A stretch of DNA of 64,000 bases from Pterois miles (taxonomy: Eukaryota; Chordata; Actinopteri; Perciformes; Scorpaenidae). This document shows, piece by piece, positions 13,801-22,944 of the stretch (position 1 is its first letter; every line of letters begins with the position of its first letter). A model generated the notes under the pieces. It ran no database searches. It was given only the letters and a program-made list of their open reading frames with translations, and was not told the DNA's origin. Location: NCBI GenBank assembly GCA_947000775.1, contig CAMQGK010000604.1, positions 11,400,501 through 11,464,500 of the forward strand, read 5' to 3'. Both the position numbers and the translations under genes were made by a program.

Positions 13801-15522
13801 ATACATATATATATATAGTGTGTGTGTGTGTGTGTGTTTGTGTACAATAAATTCAGTCAGTCCTTTTGTGGTAGGGCTGTCCTTCTAAGTTGACTAACAC
13901 ACTATGATCCATAAACCTGAATTTGAATTTTACAAAAGCACCACTTTAAAACGTGTGTGTACCAGAGATGTGCTCAGAAATTTCTTGGAAACAAGTCATT
14001 CAGTATGAAAAATCATAAAAAAAATGACTAGTCAACTAATCAACTCGGAGGGACCAGCCCTAAATATTTGCACAGAGCTATTTGTTCAGTATGCAGCCTA
14101 ACCCTGTGATACTTTTTTATGTATTATTTTAAATGACAATGGTCATAAAAGAAGTTCCTCTATCCTACCAGAAAAGAGTCCTCCTCATTCCAGACAGCAA
14201 CTAATCCCAGCTTTGCTTTGATTTTGATGTAGGTGGGAGTTTTCTCGATGAGCACCCCTGCCTTACTGAATGGTAGGACGGCTCTGCAAAAAGCAAAAAA
14301 AGCAGTCCCATTATTTTAGCCATTATTTTAATTTTGTTCCTGCAGCCAAAGGTAGATTGTCAGAGGTATCTAACCATGTGAGAAGGTATGAAAGCAAAGG
14401 GTGGCAATAAATGCCAATATTTTGTTGTGGTGATTTTACCTCTGTGCATTATGTCTTTAGGTTCACACTGTTCTAATGACTATCACACAAAGAATGATTC
14501 TCAAGATCGGGATGCATATAATATCATAAACAAAGCATAGAACATTTCCAGAGAGCCACATTTTTCTTCTATACATTTATTTTCCAACATGAATTTACTT
14601 AACTAACCGCTGTACTGAACAGTGTTTATAGAAACAAAAAGATTTCTAAGGTAACATACTAAGGTTGCCAGGTTGGTAGGTAACTGTTCCCATTCATGCT
14701 AACCAAGTCACGACTGCAATCCAAGCCATTCCTGTTGGCATTTTTATGAGATATTATAAAATATGACCCATATGTACCATCCAGTCTGAAGCAGACTGAG
14801 TGGAAGGGGCTTACGGTTTTTAGAGAAAACTTACAATTGGCCATCAACGACCACTGAGCCCTCAGAAAGCTCCACTAAGGAACCCTCCAACTTCATGATG
14901 ATGCTTTTGATTGTGCGATGGCTGCCAGCCTCCTGTCTTCTTATCTGGATGTTGAAGTCCTTGTAAGTACTCCTGCATGAAGAGGTCAAGATGTAGTTGC
15001 AAGTGGAGTGCAACTGGAAAATATCTCCATCAAAGGTCTTGAAGTGGAAGTTGCCCCACGTACTGCAGACCTGGCCATTGTGGATGGGACTCACACCTAC
15101 AAAAGCAGATCAGGACATGACACCACCAGCATTGGCCATATTTTACACAGGTCTTCACCTACATTAATTAATTCTCACACTTTGCTTACATAAGGAAACA
15201 GTTTACAGATACTGACCAACAACCAGCAAGCTCACCTATTATTTTTTCAGGAATCTGGGACATCGAGGAGAACGTGTTCACAGCAGACTTTGCCTCTGTT
15301 GAAAGAAGTAAGAGTTATTTACCAAGTATTCAATAAGCAAATCTCAGACTACATTAAAACACAATAAGGCAGTAGCAGATCAGTAAACATTTGAACTGTT
15401 AATAGTTCCATTCATTATATTTGCCAGGTTGCCTAATGGAATGAAATATATGTACCGCTGTGCCAAGCAGCTACGATGGCAGACAGGGTCAGCCATAATA
15501 GCCACTCGTTAGCCATAGCCAT
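1670..15522 (-). CDS. Gel-forming secreted mucin, MUC5AC/MUC5B-type (5' part, 21 exons, 908 residues, continues left of window)
   Basis: Encodes the N-terminal multimerisation half of a secreted mucin that would be assembled in the ER/Golgi of goblet-type cells and form mucus. Joined coding exons (high to low coordinate): 15522-15456, 15295-15236, 15096-14835, 14283-14169, 13720-13630, 13546-13440, 12931-12703, 10925-10800, 10689-10572, 9288-9150, 8436-8326, 7884-7815, 6685-6548, 5069-4905, 4822-4728, 4626-4500, 3578-3323, 2968-2916, 2394-2291, 2126-1975, 1808-1670. Every junction has GT/AG and matching phase. Order: signal peptide (residues 1-about 22), VWD1 (about 48-234) with CGLCG at 180-184, C8 (235-310), TIL (311-391), VWD2 with CGLCG at 544-548, second C8 (600-673), TIL and D' (674-861), start of VWD3 (862-908). 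CGLCG motifs in D1 and D2 are the known pH-dependent multimerisation motifs of VWF and mucins. Remembered human MUC5B and MUC5AC resemble it more than MUC2 does, but paralogue assignment is uncertain. The rest of D3, the PTS repeats and the C-terminus are outside the window. Confidence 0.93.
1975..2126 (-). CDS. Mucin exon 20: D' TIL end and VWC-like segment
   Basis: 152 nt. Encodes CVSGCMCPPGMVSDAKGGC and CPCVHNGVTYQPGETTKVDC, closely matching MUC5B. Ends in phase 2 at TG|GTAGGT. Confidence 0.93.
2291..2394 (-). CDS. Mucin exon 19: D' TIL-like region
   Basis: 104 nt. Encodes TCAPPMVFFNCSDN and ECEKSCNTLDMAC, as in the MUC5B D' region (CAAPMVYLDCSN, CLRSCHTLDVGC). Contains an N-glycosylation sequon (NCS). 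Confidence 0.92.
2916..2968 (-). CDS. Mucin exon 18: short VWC-like exon
   Basis: 53 nt. Encodes CTCKEGKLHCIGEFIIQP, equivalent to the CTGGKLSCLG segment of human MUC5B. Acceptor CCGTAG|CAC; donor CCAT|GTAAGT, phase 1. Confidence 0.87.
3323..3578 (-). CDS. Mucin exon 17: second TIL domain
   Basis: 256 nt, residues 674-758. Encodes a TIL module with PPIDGCICADGTYLDDRGKC and CPCYDKGSVVPPGQVV. The first half reads HSCRCISTTDLSC, a C-x-C arrangement where human MUC5 proteins have C-x3-C (CQPTCRSLSE), so cysteine spacing differs here. Confidence 0.92.
3716..3860 (+). repeat. Interspersed fish repeat fragment in mucin intron 16
   Basis: The segment from the TCACCCATTGG part to the AAGTGACACAAGAGGGTGGAG part resembles a frequent teleost repeat that I recognise but cannot name. 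It lies between exons 17 and 16 and has no coding signal. Confidence 0.35.
4500..4626 (-). CDS. Mucin exon 16: second C8 domain, end
   Basis: 127 nt. Encodes NCMYDSCNCEKSEDCMCAA and SSYVHACAVAG, the MUC5-like C8 core. Ends WRNTIC in phase 1. Confidence 0.93.
4728..4822 (-). CDS. Mucin exon 15: second C8 domain, start
   Basis: 95 nt. Encodes EKYAQHWCSMLSDPQGVFAS, nearly the same as human MUC5AC (EKYAQHWCSQLTD). Donor GAG|GTAAG, phase 0. Confidence 0.93.
4905..5069 (-). CDS. Mucin exon 14: VWD2, CGLCG and C-terminal part
   Basis: 165 nt. Encodes GLCGNFNSNQADDF (calcium-loop type NFN), NSWKTRAGCPD and NPCSLSLDN. The donor reads AATG|GTTGGT, weaker than the other donors of this gene, but the next exon continues in phase. 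Confidence 0.91.
5837..6190. repeat. MITE-like AT-rich repeat in mucin intron 13
   Basis: About 350 bp of short runs such as CATTATAA and ATTATAAG, beginning with AGTAACACTTTT and ending with AAAGTGTTAG, which are short inverted ends (AACACTTT / AAAGTGTT). No ORF. Probably a small non-autonomous DNA element common in fish. Confidence 0.45.
6548..6685 (-). CDS. Mucin exon 13: VWD2, up to first cysteine of CGLCG
   Basis: 138 nt. Encodes FRASSFYVLVQTSVGVLLEV and LQPLMQLFVTVP, and ends DKTC with the intron splitting the CGLCG motif. The split is as in exon 13/14 phase 1. Confidence 0.92.
6823..6853. repeat. Short (TGATAC/TGATGC)n tandem repeat
   Basis: About five imperfect hexamer units GATGCT/GATACT in tandem, in the mucin intron between exons 13 and 12. 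Confidence 0.6.
7815..7884 (-). CDS. Mucin exon 12: VWD2
   Basis: 70 nt. Encodes VITIQPNGKVFVNGIYAQLP, matching the VFLNxIYTQLP strand of MUC5 D2. Ends in phase 1 at GCTG|GTGAG. Confidence 0.92.
8326..8436 (-). CDS. Mucin exon 11: VWD2
   Basis: 111 nt, phase 0 in and out. Contains QCGLTESETCLKSVTL, almost the same as human MUC5AC D2 (RCGLTDSETCLKSVTL). Confidence 0.93.
9150..9288 (-). CDS. Mucin exon 10: VWC-like linker and start of VWD2
   Basis: 139 nt. Encodes CESGQWECMEGNCPGSC, then GGAHINTFDGKVYTFHGDCS, the diagnostic opening of D2. Donor AAG|GTAGT, phase 0. Confidence 0.93.
10572..10689 (-). CDS. Mucin exon 9: first TIL domain, second half
   Basis: 118 nt. Encodes GMVLDDLNGKGCVPLNKCSC and the YGPGESYSSHC start of the VWC-like segment. 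Ends in phase 2 at TG|GTATG. Confidence 0.9.
10800..10925 (-). CDS. Mucin exon 8: first TIL domain, first half
   Basis: 126 nt, phase 1 in and out. Encodes a trypsin-inhibitor-like module with ECGSPCADTCSN and CDNHCIDGCFCPA. It is separated from exon 7 by a 1.8-kb intron filled with repeats. Confidence 0.92.
11305..12615. repeat. Composite repeat block in mucin intron 7
   Basis: The left end (TACATGTACTCAAGTAACTT) and the right end (TGCTTTTACTTGAGTA) carry inverted TACTCAAGTAA motifs, the pattern of a widespread fish repeat. Between them lies a nested foldback element. No coding signal. It explains most of the 1.8-kb intron. Confidence 0.45.
11990..12422. mobile_element. Foldback (long-TIR) non-autonomous DNA element
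   Basis: About 100 bp at the left end (CTTTTATTTCATGTGCACAT and TTTCAACCACAGATGG onwards) is repeated in inverted orientation at the right end (CCATCTGTGGTTGAAATA to CATCAAATAAAAG). The inner parts of the arms, including CACCTGTATTTA, also match. The total is about 430 bp with no ORF. It lies inside the larger repeat block. Confidence 0.7.
12703..12931 (-). CDS. Mucin exon 7: first C8 domain
   Basis: 229 nt, residues 235-310, cysteine-rich C8 module with CEQ, SSCHS, ACIADLCHC, FCLCNTVSEFSRQCAHAGG and NWRTKELC, the standard order for D1 C8. Acceptor GCTGTAG|AAA, donor TGCT|GTGAG. Confidence 0.93.
13068..13372 (+). repeat. tRNA-derived SINE-like repeat (family D)
   Basis: Contains the recognisable teleost motifs AGAGCAGGTCG, CACATGTCGAAAAGTCCTTG, GAGCAAGATACTTAA, GGTGTGTGAATGAATA and AGTGTTTTGAGTGG in the usual order. 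The internal promoter box is degraded. It sits between mucin exons 7 and 6. A fragment of the same family is on the minus strand at 42866-43000. Confidence 0.55.
13440..13546 (-). CDS. Mucin exon 6: end of VWD1
   Basis: 107 nt. Encodes the FANFWKMDGPTESCSD segment, equivalent to the FGNLQKMDDPTDQC end of human MUC5AC D1. Ends in phase 0 at ATG|GTGAG. Confidence 0.9.
13630..13720 (-). CDS. Mucin exon 5: VWD1 calcium/CGLCG segment
   Basis: 91 nt. Encodes VELDSKYKNQTCGLCGDFNG: the CGLCG pair at residues 180-184 is followed by the calcium-loop type DFNG. Donor CATG|GTACAC, phase 1. Confidence 0.93.
13770..13838. repeat. Palindromic (CA)n-(TA)n-(GT)n microsatellite
   Basis: An (AC)10 run, a TATATATGTATACATATATA core and a (GT)9 run form a nearly perfect inverted repeat centred on GTATAC at 13799-13804, with a few extra TA units on the right. 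It lies 50 bp from mucin exon 5, inside intron 4. Confidence 0.85.
14169..14283 (-). CDS. Mucin exon 4: VWD1 domain, middle
   Basis: 115 nt. Encodes a beta-strand-rich stretch including LPFSKAGVLIEKTPTYIKIK and GLVAVWNEEDSFL, matching the middle of mucin D1. Donor CTG|GTAGG leaves phase 0. Confidence 0.9.
14835..15096 (-). CDS. Mucin exon 3: VWD1 domain, first half
   Basis: 262 nt. Contains the family signature VCSTWGNFHFKTFDGD followed by CNYILTSSC, the classic start of the mucin/VWF D1 domain. Acceptor TTTTGTAG|GTG, donor CAATT|GTAAG. Confidence 0.92.
15236..15295 (-). CDS. Mucin exon 2: linker before D1
   Basis: 60 nt between AACAG| and |GTGAG, phase 1 in and out. Residues 23-42 are a polar linker (EAKSAVNTFSSMSQIPEKII) between signal peptide and D1, with no cysteine. 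Confidence 0.75.
15456..15522 (-). CDS. Mucin exon 1: start codon and signal peptide
   Basis: Begins with ATG GCT ATG GCT and encodes MAMANEWLLWLTLSAIVAAW, a short polar start followed by a hydrophobic core, as expected for a secretory signal peptide. The donor reads GCG|GTACAT and leaves phase 1. A second in-frame ATG is codon 3, so either Met could serve. Confidence 0.85.
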
Positions 15523-15570
15523 CTGCTTCTCCACAGAAACTCTAAGGAAGATGGGAGGGAGGCCCAGCTC

Positions 15571-15576
15571 TTTATA
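15571..15576 (-). promoter_or_regulatory. TATA box of the mucin gene
   Basis: On the minus strand the sequence reads CTGCTATAAAGAGC, a good TATA box, 49 bases before the start codon at 15522. A start site about 30 bases downstream would give a 5' leader of only about 20-25 bases. Vertebrate gel-forming mucin genes commonly have TATA promoters. The transcription start itself is inferred. Confidence 0.6.
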
Positions 15577-15639
15577 GCAGGGGGCAAGGTCTCAATGTGG
15601 CAGTGGAGGGAGTGGCAATCCCATAGCTTGACATGGTGA

Positions 15640-17000
15640 TTCATGACTTTTGGTCTTGCTCGTGCCATTTATTTCCATGGTCCTTGGTTCACTCCCCTTC
15701 AAACAACTGATATGAAGGGCGAGGTTACAGGGCATGCAAACAGATGTTCACCTCACAGCTGTGATGGAAACAAACTAGCACCTACATTTAAGGCCATGAC
15801 CTATACTGTTGTGAAAATTTTGGCCACAATTGATGGCCAACCTGGGATAGTGTTGGTGCTTTTACGTGGTCAACCCAATGTTTTCCTGGATCATTCAGAC
15901 TGATAACTTTCTATATCCATATCACATCAATGCAGCAATGGAGGAGAAAATTGTTGCTCTTTCTCAAATTTGTACTTATCTCAGATCTCTCGATCTTTGT
16001 GATTATGTTTATTTATTTTGTACTTTTTTTTAAGCTGTCTTCTTGTCTTCTTGTACTTTGTGTGGTGTCTCCAAATAATGAGTTGCTCCAAATTGCAAAA
16101 AAATATAAAACCACTGAGTACAAAAAAAAACAAAAAAAAAACACATACCAATATCTTAATTCAACCAGCATAAAAGATCAGTGGAGAGAAGCCTCCTACA
16201 CAGAGCACAACATCTTGTCAGCAAGCAGGAGAGGAAACAAAGGGAGGTGCAGCAGGTCTGGGGAACACACAGGACAGCTATAAGGATGTTGTGTTGTCAA
16301 TGTTGAAAATCCCACCACAACTTCAGATCAGAACGAACACTGCTGCCTCAACAGGGACCACCAGAAGCATCCTTTATGGCTGGACTGTCACAACCAGTGT
16401 CAGAGTAGTAAACACTTACCATAAACCATTCAACACCTTAAGATCTCTGCTGATACACCCTGAAGACAGGAATTCCCTGAAAGGGAGAATGGAGTAGTGT
16501 ATGACATCATCCTAACATCACATGTAACGGTTGAGTGGAACACCACAGCAGAGAAAGAGTGAGGACCCAGGACAAGAATCTGAATAGCAGACACCAGACC
16601 AAAACTGCAGAGAGCATCCACTGTGAAAAGGTCAAAGGTCATCGAGCAGGAGTGAGTGAACAACCAGAGAAAAATCAAGGACAATGTTCACATCTGACAC
16701 CGGAGGCAACTGTGCAGTTTTATGACTGCATGTTACACAGCAGTGGTGCTATTACAGTGACAAAAACTGTCCACAGACAGAAATAAAAACACTTCTTTCT
16801 TGCCAGGATAATCCACAGACCTTGTTGTAATCAGTTTTCATCGCTACTTTCTACCAAAGAAATAGTCCCTATGAACTGCTGACAGTGTGTTCTGTCAGTT
16901 ACGCTAAATAAGAGGGAAATTGTTCCGGGAAAGTGAGGATGCTGTTTTTAATGTAATTCTACCACAAACTACATTCCTATCACCTCCATTGTATTGGGTG
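15640..17000. other. Region upstream of the mucin promoter, no gene recognised
   Basis: No exon-like reading frame with homology, and no repeat I can name with confidence. It would contain any proximal enhancer of the mucin gene. Confidence 0.4.
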
Positions 17001-17007
17001 GGAATGT

Positions 17008-17790
17008 AGATAAGATAAGATAAGATAAGATGAACCTTTATTAATCACTGGAGGGAAATTCGGGTGTCATAGCAGCAGCAACAACAGTACAGATGAATAC
17101 AGTATAGTAAAAAGTAAAAGAGAAGGTGCAATGAAGGAAAAGAAGGTGCAATGAAGGAAATTGGCAATAAAATAAATAAGTTAACAGTAATAAGTAAAGT
17201 GCAGCAAGTGGGTGGGTATTGTATATGCATAGCATATATATATGTACTTATATAATTATATGTAATTATATACATTTGGTCCAGGAATAAATACGGAGCA
17301 GATGATCACAGAGTCACATGGAGGTCAGACCTTGGTTGAAGCAGAAGTCGGAGGTGTAGGTGGTGAACAGGAACAGTTCCCTGGGGAGCACCGGTGTTGC
17401 TCACCAGCACGTCAGACAGGCTGTCCTGCAGTCTGACATACTGTGGTCTGCTGGTGAGGTAGTCCGTAATCCAGTCCACCAGGTCGTGGTCTACCTGCAT
17501 AGCTGAGAGCTCCTCAGCTAGCCGGTGTGGTTGGACTGTGTTGAATGCACTGGAGAAGTAGAAGAACATGATTCTCACTGTGCTCTGCGGCTTCTCCAGG
17601 TGCGTGGAGGCTCTGTGGAGCATGTAGATGATGGCGTCGTCCACGCCAATGTTTGCCTGGTATGCAAACTGTAGGGGGTCCAGGGAGTCGCTCACCAGGG
17701 GCCTTAGGTGCTTCAGCACCAGTCTCTCCAGGATCTTCATGACGTGTGACGTCAGAGCGACTGGCCTGTAATCATTGGATATCTCTAAAC
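17008..17790 (-). mobile_element. Rex1/CR1-like LINE fragment (RT piece plus 3' UTR)
   Basis: On the minus strand it reads YRPVALTSHVMKILERLV, QFAYQANIGVDDAI, VRIMFFYFSSAFNTVQP and SNTGAPQGTV, which are non-LTR reverse-transcriptase motifs of the CR1/Rex1 type. The reading then shifts frame and the YADD-box region is missing, so it is dead. It ends in a 3' UTR and a (ATAAG)n tail at 17010-17030. Its UTR matches the fragment at 37821-38005 in opposite orientation. Confidence 0.8.
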
Positions 17791-18860
17791 CTGCACAAAT
17801 ACAGCAAAAACAGCAAAAACAGCATGCAGACATACCACTAGTGTTGTTTTTTTAATTTGGTTGAACTGACCCTTTTATAACATCAACAGTGAGCTGAAAG
17901 GAACTTTAAGGATTGAGGATCCTGTATTTGAATAGATTTATTCAACTGGTACCTGTAGTAATGACCAGTGAGAAGAAAAGCAAAGGTTCTGTCTTTTCCT
18001 TCTGGCTCAGAGCTTCAGGATCCGACTTTGGTATTATTCCAAGATCAAGTAGGAAACACCCACTACTGCCAAATCTGATTTAAACCTGTGAGAATAATAG
18101 ACCACCATTACAGCCAATTATGGATTGATATAACATAAGGCTTTAGATAAATAAAGACTTCACTAAATACTCTCCCGAGTGTTTTTATTTGCTTTGCTTT
18201 ATCATATTTTGACTCAAGCAATAAAAGCTTAAACCCATTCAAGGTGTGTTCAGATCTCGGAGTGATTAACACCTTAGTCTTTTGTTCTCTTATCACTAGC
18301 AGTCATCTTTAACAATAGAAAGACTCAACAGTGACTCAACATGAATGGAAAGCAGAGATTACTTAAATTCACCTCAGTTCATTACAGATCCATTAGTATT
18401 GTTTTACCATTCACCCAAATGAGATTATGTGGCTGGCTCAAGAGGGTCTGCCGTGTACTGCACGGCAGCATGGGCGTAGCCCTCCCATCTAAACAGTAAC
18501 ACAAATCAGCAATTGTTTTCAGTCATGCTATTTGAATCCTGTTGTTTCATAAGAGGTTCTGTAACTCACGCCCAAAACATTAGCTGCTGAGGCACTAGAT
18601 GGGGGTTCGTGTGGGTGGGAGTCAGGTTTTGAGTTGAGATGAACCAGGACCAGAAGCACTTCATGATTGTAGGGGTGAGTCCAATAGGGCAGGAGCTGAC
18701 GCTTGCTGCTGTTTTAAAGCTCATGGGGCCAGTGACAGGGTTAGTCAGTGGCCGTGCTTGGCCTTCTTCGTGCCCCTCTTCAGTTTTGCCCTGGATGAAC
18801 TGTAAATTGACATAACTGACAAAGTAATTTGCAAATTTCCAAATAAAATATAGAAACACT

Positions 18861-19046
18861 GGGGGGCCCAATAGCTCAGTTGGAAGAGGGACACCCATAT
18901 AACAAGGCTGAGTCGGGGTGGCTGTGGTTCGAATCCGGCCTATGGCCCTTTCTGCATGTCGCCCCCTCTTCTTTCCCTTTCCAAGTTATCAGCTGTCCTG
19001 TCAGTAAAGGCTAAAAAATGCCAAAAATAAATCAATAAATAAAAAA
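18861..19046 (+). repeat. tRNA-derived SINE (family C)
   Basis: The head has an A-box-like ATAGCTCAGTTGG and a B-box-like GGTTCGAATCC about 70 bases apart, then CTGCATGTCGCCCCC and an AT-rich (AAATAAATC) tail. This is a pattern found repeatedly in teleosts. An insertion in the head and the extended body make it a SINE, not a working tRNA gene. Confidence 0.7.
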
Positions 19047-20390
19047 CAAACAAACATATGGGAACATTAAAGAAAATAATGTTATTCTAAACGTGATAAA
19101 TAGTATGATTATGATGTAATATCACATCACAGTTTGGTGAATAAAGGATGCTCAATCACGTGTACAAGCAAGAGGATGCTGACTGCAGTACTACTTAACG
19201 GTAATTCTGAAATGTACATATAGTACCTTTAAGTGACAAGACAAATAATGTGGTTTTAAGAAATTCATTGTGTTAGCCCATACGCAGATTGCTTTTGTCC
19301 CACACTGTCTACTATGTTAGACAGTAGAGAGGCTTTGAAATAGGCCAAGACAACATAGCCTCAATGTCTTCAGTAGTAGCTTTGGCTCTGACTTGTATGT
19401 AAAGTGAAAATGTTGCACAATATTGAAATTTTCTGAGTCAACCTGAGATGTGACAACATTGGGTGTTTGGGCAGTGTTCACCTCCTTCAACCAACAGTGA
19501 TAACTGGGCTGAGACTTTGGTGGTTTGGGCCCAGTCATTACAAACCAGCACCTGTGGTTTGACCAGGATGATTTGGAGAAATCTGAATGTATTTTTTTTT
19601 TTTTTTTTTTTTTTTATCAAAGCAAGGTCACATCAAATATTTGATAAGATGAATATAAAGCTAGCTGCCTAAATCATGTGTACCTATTAAAGAAAAAAAG
19701 CAGCAGAGACTCCCATTTGCGGTATATCAACCAGACTTATCTTGGTCAAATTTTTGAGAAATATGACTAGTGAGCTGTTATAATATTGCCAATGCATATT
19801 TTTATTTATCATTCAAGTTGTTTTAAGCTTATTGCAAATGTGCCAGCTACAGTAGCTAATGGCAGGTAATTGTCATTATTATGTACTGTAAACATATATA
19901 CAGGATTTGTATGAAATCATGCCATTTAACAAATGAGAACACAATGCAGAGAATCTGATCCCACTATCTCACTACTGAATTACATTCTGGTGTGAGATAC
20001 AGCTACTCATGGAACATTTAGCTCACACAGTTCAGTAAATACTGAATTAGGCCCATTCCATTTGTTACCCATCTTGTCACTTTGGTGTGTGTTTTTTTTC
20101 ACTGGGACATGCAGTGCCCATTCAAAACCTGTTCAGAAAGGGCTGAATGCTTGGCCTGTGGCAGAGGCAGACTTTATTGTTTACCGCGAGGCAGGCAACT
20201 GCTTGGGAACCTAACTAAATGGAACCTAAATAGCTAGATAGATATGAAAAATAATGACTTACGTTACTATTCTAACTCACTGTACCCAGAAATAACTGAC
20301 AAAAGGCCCCAAAAGCACTTAAGAAACATACACCTCAACTGTACACCACCTACTGTGTACCTCTAATTGTACTTCAGAGGAAAACACTGT

Positions 20391-20750
20391 GGGAAACCAC
20401 TGTGCAGTGGTTGGCACTCTCGCCTCACAGCGAGAGGGTCGCAGGTTCGATTCTGGCATGCATGTTCTCCCCTTGTTAGCGTGGGTTTTCTCCGGGTACT
20501 CCGGCTTTCTCCCACAGTCCAAAGACATGCTGTTTAGGTTAATTGATGACTCTAAATTGCCCGTAGGTGTGACTGTGAGCGTGAATGGTTGTCTGTCTAT
20601 ATGTTGTCTGTCTCTATTGCCCTACGATGGATTAGCGACCCTGTCCAGGGTGTACCCCGCCTTCGACCAATGTCAGCTGGGATCGGCGCCAGCCCCCCCC
20701 CCCCCTCCCCACAACCCCCAACGGAATAAGCGGTTGACGATGGATGGATG
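20391..20750 (+). mobile_element. Full-length tRNA-derived SINE with Rex3-like tail (family B), 14-bp target duplication
   Basis: The head carries GCAGTGGTTGGCACTCTCGC and the B-box-like GGTTCGATTCT. The body includes the TTTTCTCCGGGTACTCCGGC segment and the 3' part CAGCTGGGATCGGCGCCAG, and it ends in (GATG)n. It is flanked by a perfect duplication GAGGAAAACACTGT at 20377-20390 and 20751-20764. The 3' end resembles the Rex3 retroelement end, which would allow mobilisation by that LINE. Confidence 0.85.
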
Positions 20751-21993
20751 GAGGAAAACACTGTAATACTACATTACCTGACAGAGAAATGTTACTGATT
20801 ATGTTGCAGATTCAGATTTTACAAAATAGAACTATTAAAATGTAATGCATTATTATTCAGCAATCTATCCATTACAGTATATTTGAATTGAATGCTTCAC
20901 AGATGTTCAGTAAATTTAACTACATTGTGCTAAAAATACCTACCTAAAATTTGAATGCAGGATTTTTGTTGTATGGAATTAATAGTTTTACTTAAAAAAA
21001 AAAAAAAAAAAAAAACGGTTTGAGTAGGCCTAGGCTTATTTGTTCTACCACTGCCAATATCAACATACGTAATTAGAGACAGTGAAAAGTAAAGCAAGCT
21101 GGCCCCCCAAATCACTAAATCCATCCCTGAAATTGTAGGTGATAGAGTAGCATTAGCATAGGTAGCTTTGCACACATTTTAATGGTGTTATAAGTATAAG
21201 GAAATACAATCCGTAGAGGAGTACTTTGTGGGAGCTTGCTCTGAAAATAGACTTACTCACAAGGGGAAACAGACCTAAGTCATCCAAGTAGTTCTGTCTG
21301 CAGTATCTGTGAAATACAACTAAAGCTCATGCTTTAGTTGATGCTTTGAGGCCTGAGAAGTGAAGACAAGTTCAGCTGTAATGTTATCCAGCATTCATCT
21401 AGCGTTAGGGGGCTATATCTAGGATCCAGCAGCAAAAGTGAACTGCAGTGAGCCACAGTCTGCCTGCTGTGGACAACATGCTGGACTGTCTGAAGAGCTC
21501 TGAAGCCCCTCAGCCACTGCTGAACAGAGTGCTGTTCACTTGTCTATTTAAAGTTTATTAATATTGAACATATTGTGTGTCCAAATACTACCCAATTCAA
21601 AAATGCCCTTCCTTGGATGCCCAGCAACATATCTACTGATCTACTTCACTGAAGTAGATCAGACAAGATAAGATAAGATAAGATAAGATATTCCTTTATT
21701 AGTCCCACAGTGGGGAAATTTACCCATTACAGCAGCAAGTGGATAGTGCAATAGAAGATAAGCATAGATTTAAAAACAATATTCATACAAATAAAAAAGT
21801 AATAATTTAGTATATACATAATAGAAAAAGAAAAGAACAATAAGAAAAATAAAAATAAAGCCAGAAGTATGTCCATTTATATCAATAAATAATTGTCCGG
21901 TTCCTATAATTCAAGCAGATGACATAGTTGCACATGAGTCCTTATTGCACGTATGTCCGGTGAGTTTGTTGTGAATGTGACTGTGATTGTGGT

Positions 21994-22944
21994 TTACTGG
22001 GAGCAGTGCTGGTTGTGGAGTCTAACAGCTGCAGGCAGGAAGGACCTTCTGTAACGCTCCTTCGTACACTTAGGGTGTAGCAGCCTGTCACTGAAGGAGC
22101 TCTCCAGAGCTCTGATGGTGTCTCTCATGGGGTGGGAGTCCTTCTCCATCATGGACGACAGCTTAGCCGTCATCCTCCTCTCTCCCACCACCTGCACTGA
22201 GTCCAGAGAGCATCCCAGGACAGAGCTGGCCCTTTTAATAATCTTATCCAGCCTCTTCCTGTCTGCAGCTGTGATGCTGCTGCCCCAGCAAACCACTCCA
22301 TAAAATATGGCTGATGCCACAACAGTGTCATAAAATGTTTTCAGGAGTGTCCCCTGCACTCCAAAAGACCTCAGTCTCCTGAGCAGATACAGTCTGCTCT
22401 GGCCTTTTTTATGGAGTTCAGAGGAATTTGTTGTCCAGTCCAGTTTATTGTTCAGATGAACACCCGGGTATTTATAAGATGTCACCATCTCAATGTCTGA
22501 TCCCTGGATGTTCACCGGTGTTGGAGGGGGATGAGTTTGCCTGCGGAAATCCACCACCAGCTCTTTAGTTTTCCCCGCGTTGATCTGGAGGTGGTTCCGC
22601 AGGCACCAGTCCACGAAGTCCTGGGAAAGTTCTCTGTACTCCCCATCGTCCCCATCAGTGATGAGGCCGACGATAGCAGAGTCATCAGAGAACTTCTGCA
22701 GGTGACAGGTTGGTGAGTTGTAGGAGAAGTCTGCAGTGTAGAGCGTGAAGAGGAACGGAGCCAGAACCGTTCCCTGCGGGGCCCCCACACTGCAGACCAC
22801 CGTGTCGGAGGTGAAGTCCTGTGTCCTCACATACTGTGGGCGGTTTGTGAGGTAGTCCAGTATCCAGGATGTTAGATGGTGATCTACCCCTGCAGTCTCC
22901 AGTTTGTCCCCCAGAAGTGTCGGCTGGATGGTGTTGAAAGCACT
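21994..22944 (-). pseudogene. LINE ORF2 segment: catalytic RT half and C-terminal domain
   Basis: After the SINE, an open frame of about 315 codons. It carries LTNRPQYVR, GAPQGTVLAPFLFTLY, the FSDD active-site box, INAGKTKELVVDFRR and, towards the end, CTKERYRRSFLPAAV before the stop at 21994-21996. This is the only sizeable intact RT stretch in the window. It has no start of its own. Confidence 0.85.
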
